In this document: piece by piece, positions 8,413 to 14,582 of the stretch | Numbering within the stretch: position 1 is the first letter of the stretch | Layout of the letters: each line of letters starts with the position of its first letter | Assembly (NCBI GenBank): GCA_003232015.1 | Contig: QIKU01000209.1 | Span: 1 to 16,884, forward strand | Reading direction: 5' to 3' | DNA from: Gammaproteobacteria bacterium | Lineage (GTDB): Bacteria; Pseudomonadota; Gammaproteobacteria; UBA6429 | DNA length: 16,884 nucleotides | The notes under the pieces: model-generated | Told to the model about the DNA's origin: nothing | Seen by the model: the letters and a program-made list of their open reading frames with translations, nothing else | Database searches by the model: none | Position numbers and translations under genes: made by a program

Positions 8413-9242
8413 GGCTTATCACCACTTTGAGCCTGAAACCACGGATATAAGCGGTTTGATATTTTTCTCAATAACCAGTCCAGCAAAAAGGCAAGTATCG
8501 CTATCCACACTACGTAGGGCAGGATCACATCCATCGACAAATACCGCCGTACCAAAAAAATGCGATAACCCAGACCTTCGGTAGAGGCAATGGCTTCTGC
8601 AGCAATTAAAAACAACCAGGCTGTGCCTAACGACAAACGCACCGCCACCAGCAGGCGCGGCATAATCTGTGGCAATATCACCCGAACAATAACCTGCCAA
8701 CTATTTGCTCCAATGGTTTGTGCTTTGATTAATTGCGCCTTTGGTAGCTCTAATGTTCGCGCCTGTAAGTCGCGAATTAAAAAAGGTGTAATACCGATAA
8801 CGATGAGCATCACTTTAGATACTTCACCCAAACCAAAAACGATAAATAATATGGGTAAAATTGCCATTGGAGGAATGAGAGATAAAGCCGTAACATAAGG
8901 TGATAGCTTTGCTCGAACCAGTGGTATTGCACCATTTAATATGCCAAAGGTTAAGCCGATAAGTGCACTTATAAATACGCCCAACAGCAAACGATTTAAA
9001 CTTGCCAGCGTATCAATCAATAGTAAATATTCACCCGAACGCTTACTTGGAACAAATGCCATTCGATTAATCGCATCCCCCATTTTTGACAACGACGGCA
9101 TCAGCTTGTCATCCGGGTTTGCTTCAAGCCTGATATCTGAAAACCACATATAGACAATAAGCGTTACAATAAACGGCAACATGCCTAATGCAACTTTGGC
9201 GACCACGGATGGCTTTCGATTTATCAAGCGTTTCGATAACAT
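8409..9242 (-). CDS. ABC transporter permease, probable guanidine importer
   Basis: This 277-residue inner-membrane protein belongs to the BPD_transp_1 family. A hydrophobic segment near residues 18-33 is followed by a presumed periplasmic stretch (about 34-80) and then several membrane helices (LLLGVFISALIGLTFG, LIPPMAILPILFIVFGLG, VMLIVIGITPFLI, GTAWLFLIAAEAIAS, ILPYVVWIAILAFLLDWLL). The EAA-type coupling loop is recognisable as KAQTIGANSWQVIVRVILPQ, which contacts the ATPase. The gene follows the binding-protein gene after 60 bases containing a strong hairpin, and overlaps the ATPase start by ATGA. No good Shine-Dalgarno sequence lies upstream of the ATG (the preceding 20 bases are AT-rich), so expression lower than the binding protein would be expected. 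Confidence 0.92.
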   Translation of the reverse strand: MLSKRLINRKPSVVAKVALGMLPFIVTLIVYMWFSDIRLEANPDDKLMPSLSKMGDAINRMAFVPSKRSGEYLLLIDTLASLNRLLLGVFISALIGLTFGILNGAIPLVRAKLSPYVTALSLIPPMAILPILFIVFGLGEVSKVMLIVIGITPFLIRDLQARTLELPKAQLIKAQTIGANSWQVIVRVILPQIMPRLLVAVRLSLGTAWLFLIAAEAIASTEGLGYRIFLVRRYLSMDVILPYVVWIAILAFLLDWLLRKISNRLYPWFQAQSGDKP

Positions 9243-9269
9243 AGTGAACTGTTTTATATTATTTTAAAC

Positions 9270-9293
9270 CGGCTCTCGTTTTACCGAGAGCCG
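9270..9293 (-). other. Intercistronic stem-loop between binding-protein and permease genes
   Basis: CGGCTCTCG and CGAGAGCCG form a perfect 9-bp stem with a 6-base loop, 9 bases after the end of the binding-protein gene. On the transcript the stem is followed by GTTTAAAATAATA, which has only three consecutive T. It therefore looks more like an RNA-stabilising or partial-termination hairpin than a full terminator. Such elements commonly raise the amount of binding protein relative to membrane components in ABC operons. Confidence 0.7.
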
Positions 9294-9302
9294 CTATAAC
9301 GG

Positions 9303-10352
9303 TTAAAGTTTACCGTCTGCCGCCATCTTCATATAAGACGGGTCGAAACGAAATTTGATATTTTTCGCATTACCAAAAACGCCGGCCGGTGTTTTAATGC
9401 CAATTACTTCGGCATTTTTTGCTGTATCGCCTAACAAGCCATGCGCAAAGCTAAACTCCGCAACATTTTTCATTGTTTGTTTCAGTTTTGGGCTATTCGT
9501 AAACTTGACAGCATCCGCGGCACTAAAAAACATTTCAGTGGTTGCTAACTGTGCGTCATAACCTTTTAAATCCGTGCCCGATGCCTTGCCTAACTGAGTA
9601 CGTATTTTTTTAGCACTGGCAGAACTGCCTTTCATATTAGACAGTATTTCATACCAGGCACCGGTTAAGGCTTTAGCAAATTTTGGATTTGCTTTTAAGG
9701 TTTTCGTATTCACGACCATTAAGTCGATAATTTCGCCCGGGATCTGGCTTGAGTCATAAACTTTATAGCTGTTAGGCATGGCAGTAATTTCGCTTAACAA
9801 TGGGTTCCAGGTCGTTACCGCCGTTGTACCTTTTGTGCCATAAACAGCAACCATATCCGCATCGGATGTGTTAACAACTTTGACGTCCTTTTCTTTCAGG
9901 TTAATGCTGTCCAGTGCGCGCGCCAACAAGTAATGTGAAACACTCAGCTCAACCAGGTTGATTGTTTGCCCTTTTATATCGCTGAGGTTTTTCTTGCCTT
10001 TTAAAATGATACCATCATTACCATTTGAAAAGTCACCCACTATCAATGCCGTTGAATCAACACCACCGGCCGCGGGTATGGTTAAAGCATCCATGTTCGT
10101 CATGGTACAACCATCATAGGCACCAACCGTATATTGATTGATGGATTCGATATAATCATTTATTTGTACGACTTCAATTGAGATGCCATATTTGTCTGCC
10201 CATTTTTTTACAATGCCGGAACTTTTACCATAATCCCACGGCATCCAGCCAACATAAATTGACCAGCACACTTTAAAACTGTCTTTTGCCAAAACCGGTG
10301 TTGAAAACAAAAAAACGAATGTCAGTAATAAGAACTTTATTGAATGTTTCAT
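9303..10352 (-). CDS. Periplasmic substrate-binding protein of ABC transporter, probable guanidine importer
   Basis: This 349-residue protein resembles NMT1/TauA-SsuA-type binding proteins and the group annotated as 'putative urea ABC transporter substrate-binding protein'. An N-terminal signal peptide is evident (MKHSIKFLLLTFVFLFS, then TPVLA, probable cleavage near A22-K23). The mature protein starts with KDSFKVCWSIYVGWMPWDYG; there is no lipobox. The aromatic-rich entry (W, Y, W, W) might serve a cationic ligand (inference). The first gene of the operon, it has the best ribosome site: AAGGGGAG six bases before the ATG. The guanidine-I riboswitch lies directly upstream, and a 9-bp hairpin follows the stop. 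Ligand identity is inferred from context; the fold assignment is secure. Confidence 0.9.
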   Translation of the reverse strand: MKHSIKFLLLTFVFLFSTPVLAKDSFKVCWSIYVGWMPWDYGKSSGIVKKWADKYGISIEVVQINDYIESINQYTVGAYDGCTMTNMDALTIPAAGGVDSTALIVGDFSNGNDGIILKGKKNLSDIKGQTINLVELSVSHYLLARALDSINLKEKDVKVVNTSDADMVAVYGTKGTTAVTTWNPLLSEITAMPNSYKVYDSSQIPGEIIDLMVVNTKTLKANPKFAKALTGAWYEILSNMKGSSASAKKIRTQLGKASGTDLKGYDAQLATTEMFFSAADAVKFTNSPKLKQTMKNVAEFSFAHGLLGDTAKNAEVIGIKTPAGVFGNAKNIKFRFDPSYMKMAADGKL

Positions 10353-10430
10353 TGATAACTCCCCTTAATGGTTACACTTTATATAATCGAAACTGACACA
10401 GGAGGAATCAACGGTTTTTAATCGGTTGAG
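10353..10430 (-). promoter_or_regulatory. Expression platform of the guanidine-I riboswitch with Shine-Dalgarno site and candidate anti-SD
   Basis: Between the aptamer and the ATG lie an imperfect inverted repeat, TCAAC (10429-10425) with GTTGA (10412-10408), then TTCCTCC (10407-10401), then the Shine-Dalgarno GGGGAG (10364-10359). TTCCTC can pair with GGGGAG (six pairs, two of them G-U). Alternatively, CTCCT can pair with GGGAG at the 3' edge of the aptamer. No U-run follows the first hairpin, so a standard terminator is not evident and control of translation is a reasonable hypothesis. The direction of the switch cannot be settled by inspection. Confidence 0.4.
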
Positions 10431-10540
10431 TCTCCCGGGCTTTTGTCCCGCCGTGTAACCTAACTAACAAGAGAAGTGTCTGTATGGTAGGTCGATAACT
10501 CTCGGACCAGTCACTCATATTGAGCCGGAACCCTAGTCAT
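10431..10540 (-). ncRNA. Guanidine-I riboswitch (ykkC class)
   Basis: The minus strand shows the class-defining conserved segments in order. GACTAGGGTTCCGG (10538-10525) is followed by a CTC-ATAT-GAG hairpin, and CTGGTCCGAGAG closes P1 by pairing CTGGTC with GACTAG. A variable P2 region follows, with GACCTA/TAGGTT pairing. The 3' core ACACGGCGGGACAAAAG then leads into CCCGGGAGA, ending at 10431. The match to the ykkC consensus is essentially complete. Guanidine-I riboswitches normally turn on guanidine carboxylase, transporter or exporter genes when guanidine is present. The aptamer lies 78 bases upstream of the first gene of the operon and strongly supports guanidine, rather than urea, as the substrate. 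Confidence 0.96.
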
Positions 10541-10743
10541 CTATTTTTAATAACTTTATAACATGTTTGCAACGGCCAACGCTTTAAATAGCTTTAGAAA
10601 CCGTTCATTCCTGTTGTGTGGGTTAAGCTGTTGCATAAAATATGCCATCATACTAAACAATGACTTAGCACTATGTATAAAGCTTGAGCGACCTATAATA
10701 GTGCGAAAAGCCTAATCGCGGATCATTTTCGGGCATTGTATTT
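10541..10743. other. Spacer between uppP and the guanidine operon leader
   Basis: About 200 bases without a recognisable gene on either strand separate the end of uppP from the riboswitch. The stretch holds the candidate operon promoter and a short perfect inverted repeat, GCATA-AAA-TATGC (10633-10645). No strong terminator for uppP is visible; a weak GCGA/TCGC pairing occurs just after the uppP end. Confidence 0.5.
10544..10572 (-). promoter_or_regulatory. Candidate sigma-70 promoter of the guanidine operon
   Basis: On the minus strand TTGCAA (10572-10567) is separated by 17 bases from TAAAAA (10549-10544). Transcription would begin close to the first bases of the aptamer's P1 helix, which is where a riboswitch transcript should start. 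Both boxes match consensus only moderately (four of six each), and the surrounding DNA is AT-rich, so other registers (for example TATTAA) are possible. Confidence 0.3.
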
Positions 10744-11541
10744 TTAGATGAAGATTACAATTAGCACGATGCCCAGAACAAATCGGTAAATAACAAACGG
10801 CATCATTCCTACCCGTTCTAAAAAGGCTAAAAACACATGAATGCAGCCATAAGCGATTATGCCGGATAAAAATACACCTAGGAATATTTCACCCCAGTTA
10901 ACCGCATGGCCACCCTGTATTAACTGTAATGATTTATAACTGCCTGACGCTAAAATAGCAGGGATAGAAAGCAGGAAAGAAAAGCGCGCTGCGGCAGATC
11001 GGCTTAAGCCTAATAGTAGTGCTGCGGTCATCGTAATACCGGAACGCGATGTGCCGGGAATTAAAGCAATGGCCTGTGCAAAGCCGATAATCAGAATATC
11101 ACGCCAGGACAAGCTATGCTCATCACGTTGCCGCGAGCCTTTCACATCGGCAAGCCATAAAAGCGCGCCAAAACCAATGGTTGTATAGGCGATGACCAGC
11201 GGTGAACGCAACGTACTGTCAATAATATCGCTAAACAACAAACCGGCAATCATGACGGGAATGGTGCCAAAAATAACCGCCCAGGCCAGACGACTTTCAC
11301 CCACACGCTTACGCTTAACACAGGACACGCTCCAGTCAACCGCCATTGCCGTGACTTCTTTTTTAAAATACAGCATTACCGCAGAGAGCGTGCCGACATG
11401 AACGGCAATATCAAAAGCCAGCCCCTGATCCTGCCAGCCAGTGGCAATCGGCACCAAAATTAAATGCGCGGAACTTGAAACAGGTAAAAATTCGGTAAAG
11501 CCCTGCACTAGAGCTAAAATGATAATCTGTATTAACGTCAT
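10744..11541 (-). CDS. uppP: Undecaprenyl-diphosphate phosphatase UppP (BacA)
   Basis: This integral inner-membrane enzyme dephosphorylates undecaprenyl diphosphate to recycle the lipid carrier for peptidoglycan and other envelope polymers. Its loss or overexpression alters bacitracin sensitivity. The 265 residues are the normal length. The two family signatures are present: the (E/Q)xxxE motif as Q13-GFT-E17 followed by FLPVSSSAHL, and PGTSRSGIT (162-170) with the essential arginine R166. Several hydrophobic helices cover the rest. The ATG is preceded by AGGAA five bases upstream. The gene lies 26 bases downstream of the methyltransferase gene on the same strand, probably one transcript. In E. 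coli uppP is next to cca; here the guanidine operon lies between. Confidence 0.96.
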   Translation of the reverse strand: MTLIQIIILALVQGFTEFLPVSSSAHLILVPIATGWQDQGLAFDIAVHVGTLSAVMLYFKKEVTAMAVDWSVSCVKRKRVGESRLAWAVIFGTIPVMIAGLLFSDIIDSTLRSPLVIAYTTIGFGALLWLADVKGSRQRDEHSLSWRDILIIGFAQAIALIPGTSRSGITMTAALLLGLSRSAAARFSFLLSIPAILASGSYKSLQLIQGGHAVNWGEIFLGVFLSGIIAYGCIHVFLAFLERVGMMPFVIYRFVLGIVLIVIFI

Positions 11542-11567
11542 GCGGCTTCCTATGCAATAAACAATAA

Positions 11568-12788
11568 TTATAAATGATCGCGCATGTCTTTAAAATGAAA
11601 AGCGGCCAGCTCAGCCTGGCAGTTTTTACTAAAACCGATTACTTTTACAAGTTCGCCCATCTCGTAGGGCATGGTAAGTTTTTTTACCTGATTAGCCAGT
11701 TCCATTTGGGCGGCAATATTATTTTGTTCAATGTATTCACTCGCAGCTAGTTCAGTTAATGCAGCAAGGCCGGCTCCTAACAAAAAGTTTGACTGACACG
11801 TATAACCGGTCACGCTCAGTCCGTTGTCTATCGCGCAATCAGCCAGTGCGGTAAAATCAATGTGTGCGGTTAAATCCTGCAACCCTGGATAAACAAAAGG
11901 ATTGCTATGCTGACGATGCCGGTAAAAACAATTGAGCGTACCCTGATTGCGTTGTGCATGGTAATACTCGTGTTGCGGGTAACCATAGTCAATTAAAACG
12001 ATTACACCCTGTTGCAGTTTATCGGCAACACTGCTTAACCAGTCTTCGGCATTAAAATTAATTTCAGATAGATAGCCCGGCTCCAGGACTAAACCATTCG
12101 CTTGCATTTGTGCAATGCGCTTAGTTGCCCGCTGATAAAGTACATTACTCTTATCCTGAATAAACTCACCATGGAATTCATCATCAACCACCGCCACGTA
12201 TTCAAGTGAAATGCCTTGCTGTTCTTTTTTAAAGCGCACCACTGGCATTGCATCCAGTAATTCATTGGCTATAACAACAGCATGTAGCTGTTCTGGTAGC
12301 GCATCTAACCAGAAAACACGTTCGTATAACGCCGGTATTTTTTCTTTAAGATATTGTTGCTGGCGCAAGCGTAAATCCGCACTCAGCTCTAATATACAGT
12401 AGCGCTCAGGCAGGCTGTTTAATGAATCAAGATGGGTAAGCATATCCGCCGCCATTTTACCGCTACCGGCGCCCACCTCTAAAATGCAGACATGTTCAAT
12501 GGCTACCAGTGCAGGAAGTATTGCTTGCGCCAGAGTTTGCGAAAATAACGCGGATATTTCAGGTGCGGTGATAAAGTCACCCTCGGCGCCTAACTTGGTG
12601 CTGCCAGCACTGTAATAACCCAGACCCGGCTCATACAATACGGTTTGCATATAATCAGTAAACAACAAGCTGCCTGCTGCTGCTATTTTATCCAGTGCGC
12701 ATTGCTTTACCCGCTGACTATGCTCAGCGGCGGCTTTATCGGGCAAGGGTAACTGGTTAACCGCATCGGCTTGTTCGGTCGGGATCAT
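11568..12788 (-). CDS. SAM-dependent methyltransferase, MidA/NDUFAF7 family (COG1565)
   Basis: This 406-residue cytoplasmic protein has the family's characteristic N-terminal block FTDYMQTVLYEPGLGYYSAG (43-62) and GDFITAPEIS (70-79). The SAM-binding motif is ILEVGAGSGKMA (102-113), and ANELLDAMPVVRF follows the core strands. Mitochondrial NDUFAF7 methylates an arginine of a complex I subunit; the bacterial targets are not established, so the substrate is open. The start is preceded by AAAGAGA directly before the ATG. The gene is divergent from the pteridine reductase gene (35 bases between starts) and precedes uppP. Confidence 0.9.
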   Translation of the reverse strand: MIPTEQADAVNQLPLPDKAAAEHSQRVKQCALDKIAAAGSLLFTDYMQTVLYEPGLGYYSAGSTKLGAEGDFITAPEISALFSQTLAQAILPALVAIEHVCILEVGAGSGKMAADMLTHLDSLNSLPERYCILELSADLRLRQQQYLKEKIPALYERVFWLDALPEQLHAVVIANELLDAMPVVRFKKEQQGISLEYVAVVDDEFHGEFIQDKSNVLYQRATKRIAQMQANGLVLEPGYLSEINFNAEDWLSSVADKLQQGVIVLIDYGYPQHEYYHAQRNQGTLNCFYRHRQHSNPFVYPGLQDLTAHIDFTALADCAIDNGLSVTGYTCQSNFLLGAGLAALTELAASEYIEQNNIAAQMELANQVKKLTMPYEMGELVKVIGFSKNCQAELAAFHFKDMRDHL

Positions 12789-12810
12789 ATCTCTTTAAGT
12801 CACTTCGGGT

Positions 12811-12816
12811 TACAAT
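12811..12816 (+). promoter_or_regulatory. Candidate -10 box for the pteridine reductase gene
   Basis: TACAAT ends seven bases before the ATG at 12824, so transcription starting at the usual distance would begin at or next to the start codon. No recognisable -35 box is seen 16-18 bases upstream. No Shine-Dalgarno sequence lies between the box and the ATG, which fits a leaderless or very short-leader transcript. Confidence 0.35.
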
Positions 12817-12823
12817 ACTCAGT

Positions 12824-13585
12824 ATGTCGGAACAGGATTCTAACCACAACACTCAAAACAAGGTAGCGCTAATTACCGGCGGTGTTCGTCGCATTGGCGC
12901 ACAAATCGCCACCCTGCTGCACAATGAAGGCTTCAGGCTGGCCTTGCATTACCGGAATTCACGCGCAGAAGCAAAAGAACTGCAGGAAAAACTCAATGCT
13001 ATTCGTTCCGATTCGGTTATTCTTATTCAGGCTGATTTACACGTCACCAAAGGCCTGAATGCGCTGGTAAAAAGCACTCTGGAAAGTTTTTCGCAACTCG
13101 ATGTTGTTATCAATAACGCCTCCAGCTTTTACCCAACCCCGATGGGCAAAGCCACCGAAGATGACTGGGACGACTTAATGGGCAGTAATTTAAAAGCACC
13201 CTTTTTTCTGGCTCAGGCAGCCGCTCCGGCATTAAAAAAATCTAAAGGCTGTATTGTTAATATTGTCGACATCCATTCGCAAAACCCACTTAAAGCGCAC
13301 CCGATTTACTGCATGGCCAAAGCTGGTTTAGCGATGATGACAAAATCGTTAGCAAAAGAACTGGGGCCTGAAGTGCGCGTCAATGGCGTTTCCCCCGGTG
13401 CCATTTTATGGCCAGAAAATGACATGGATGAGCTTACCCAGCAACGCATCGTATCGCGCTCATTTTTAAAACGGCAGGGAAACCCTGCCGATATTGCGCA
13501 AACGGTTTTATTTCTGGCAACCCGAGCACCCTTTATTACCGGACAAATTATTGCAGTAGACGGTGGACGCTCCCTAAACGGTTAA
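12824..13585 (+). CDS. Pteridine reductase / dihydromonapterin reductase-type short-chain dehydrogenase
   Basis: This 253-residue NADPH-dependent SDR probably reduces dihydropterins and/or dihydrofolate to tetrahydro forms. The cofactor motif is TGGVRRIG (18-25), the TGX3RXG form typical of pteridine reductases rather than the generic TGxxxGIG. LHYRNS (41-46) suits NADPH, and NNAS (97-100) is present. The catalytic set D149, Y162 and K166 (VDIHSQN ... YCMAK) has the Asp-Tyr-Lys arrangement and the 13-residue spacing of trypanosomatid PTR1, in place of the usual Ser-Tyr-Lys. It sits beside folK and folB, so a role in folate or pterin metabolism is well supported. It resembles E. coli FolM in type, but I do not claim orthology. 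No Shine-Dalgarno sequence precedes the ATG. It converges on folK with a 2-base gap. Confidence 0.9.
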   Translation: MSEQDSNHNTQNKVALITGGVRRIGAQIATLLHNEGFRLALHYRNSRAEAKELQEKLNAIRSDSVILIQADLHVTKGLNALVKSTLESFSQLDVVINNASSFYPTPMGKATEDDWDDLMGSNLKAPFFLAQAAAPALKKSKGCIVNIVDIHSQNPLKAHPIYCMAKAGLAMMTKSLAKELGPEVRVNGVSPGAILWPENDMDELTQQRIVSRSFLKRQGNPADIAQTVLFLATRAPFITGQIIAVDGGRSLNG

Positions 13586-13587
13586 AA

Positions 13588-14082
13588 TCACAGCGCGGCT
13601 AATTCAACGGGCTCCATCGTTAAACCCTGCTTATCAAAACTGCCCCACAATTGAGCTATCGTGCATTTTTCCGTGGGATGATAGTAATCGGGGACTAACT
13701 CAAAAAGAGGTTGTAAAACAAAAGCATAACGTGTTATTTCATCGCGGGGAATCGATATGCTGTCACTATGAAAAACCTCACTCCCGTATAACAGCAAATC
13801 CATATCCAGCGTTCTTGAACTGAATTTTTTCTCTGTATGGCGAGCACGACCCTGTGCAGCTTCAATGCAATGTAAATGCTCAACAAAATCGGGAATGGAT
13901 TGCTCCGTTTCCAACCCCACCACCAGATTTAAAAAATCGTCGCCATCAAAACCCACCGCCCTGTTTTTATAAACGGTAGAAAGTGTTAATCCAGCATACA
14001 ACTTTTTCAATGCCGCAATCGCCGCACCAATATTAGCTTCGGCATTCACGTTACTGCCAATGCTAATGTAGACGCGTGGCAT
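13588..14082 (-). CDS. folK: 2-amino-4-hydroxy-6-hydroxymethyldihydropteridine diphosphokinase (HPPK)
   Basis: FolK transfers pyrophosphate from ATP to 6-hydroxymethyl-dihydropterin, the step before dihydropteroate synthase in folate synthesis. The 164 residues start MPRVYISIGSNVNAE, the standard HPPK N-terminus. SSRTLDMDLLLYG (88-100) carries the magnesium ligands D93 and D95, and IPRDEITRYAFVLQPL is the usual C-terminal block. The frame is open further upstream, to 14133, but I chose the ATG at 14082. It gives the normal N-terminus, has an AGGTGAAG ribosome site just upstream, and avoids overlap with folB. It follows folB after 37 bases on the same strand, so folB-folK is probably one transcript. 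Confidence 0.95.
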   Translation of the reverse strand: MPRVYISIGSNVNAEANIGAAIAALKKLYAGLTLSTVYKNRAVGFDGDDFLNLVVGLETEQSIPDFVEHLHCIEAAQGRARHTEKKFSSRTLDMDLLLYGSEVFHSDSISIPRDEITRYAFVLQPLFELVPDYYHPTEKCTIAQLWGSFDKQGLTMEPVELAAL

Positions 14083-14119
14083 CACTTCACCTGCGAAAAA
14101 ATGGCGATGACTAACAGCC

Positions 14120-14476
14120 TCATCGACTACCACGCTCGATTAAAATACCGACATCACGCGCACCTCGCAATGCACCCGGCTTATTCAGTCTGAGCCGAAC
14201 CCAGGCCACATTAAAGTCGCTGCGTACCAGCTCACAAACACGCTCTGCAAGCGTTTCCACCAGTTGAAATTCACTGGCTTCAACAAAGGTAATCACAGTT
14301 TTGGTGAGCGTTTTGTAGTCAATTGTGTCATCAATATGATCCGATGCGGCGGCTTTGCTTATATCCGTTGCCAGTTCTAAATCCAGCACCACTGTTTGTT
14401 TAATTTGCCGCTCCCAGTCGAAAATGCCGATAACGGTCTCAATTTGTAACTCATTGATAAATATAATGTCTTGCAT
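14120..14476 (-). CDS. folB: Dihydroneopterin aldolase
   Basis: FolB cleaves 7,8-dihydroneopterin to 6-hydroxymethyl-dihydropterin and glycolaldehyde, feeding directly into FolK. The 118 residues begin MQDIIFINELQIETVIGIFD, the usual DHNA start. E22 in FDWER and K99 in LNKPGALRGARDVG correspond to the known substrate-binding and catalytic residues, and SEFQLVETLAERV is typical. An upstream in-frame ATG at 14524 would add 16 unusual residues and would lie upstream of the likely transcription start, so I prefer 14476, although its ribosome site is poor. It is divergent from plsY, as in E. coli. Confidence 0.94.
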   Translation of the reverse strand: MQDIIFINELQIETVIGIFDWERQIKQTVVLDLELATDISKAAASDHIDDTIDYKTLTKTVITFVEASEFQLVETLAERVCELVRSDFNVAWVRLRLNKPGALRGARDVGILIERGSR

Positions 14477-14515
14477 AATATAAGGTTTATCTAAATCCAG
14501 TAATATTGATCTTAA

Positions 14516-14521
14516 ACTATA
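14516..14521 (-). promoter_or_regulatory. Candidate -10 box for folB-folK
   Basis: TATAGT on the minus strand, preceded by GTG, would start transcription near 14509, about 33 bases upstream of the chosen folB ATG. The -35 region (TAGAGC at a 17-base spacing) is poor. Such a start would exclude the longer folB start at 14524. Confidence 0.3.
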
Positions 14522-14542
14522 CACTGCTAAGCCGATTCGCTC

Positions 14543-14548
14543 TATAAT
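14543..14548 (+). promoter_or_regulatory. Candidate -10 box for plsY
   Basis: A perfect TATAAT lies 34 bases upstream of the plsY ATG. The -35 position at 17-base spacing reads TACACT, a weak match. The box is in the 106-base divergent region shared with folB, so the two promoters would overlap back to back. Confidence 0.5.
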
Positions 14549-14582
14549 CCATGCTTACTTTTCAGCTGGAAGTTTTTATTGA

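Noticed and set aside
8590..8898. Open frame of 102 codons antisense to the permease gene
   Set aside because: Complement of membrane-helix codons; the permease frame carries the intact EAA motif and all family features.
9270..9293. Full intrinsic terminator after the binding-protein gene
   Set aside because: The stem is strong but is followed by only three consecutive T, and the operon clearly continues.
10633..10645. Short inverted repeat GCATA-AAA-TATGC as a transcription factor operator
   Set aside because: It is short and AT-rich, lies well upstream of the likely promoter, and no regulator gene is present in the window.
14083..14133. Longer folK start (17 extra residues) overlapping folB
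   Set aside because: The HPPK N-terminus starts at MPRVYISIGSN, which has a good ribosome site immediately upstream.
14477..14524. Longer folB start (16 extra residues)
   Set aside because: DHNA proteins begin at MQDIIFINEL; the extension is atypical and lies across the likely promoter.
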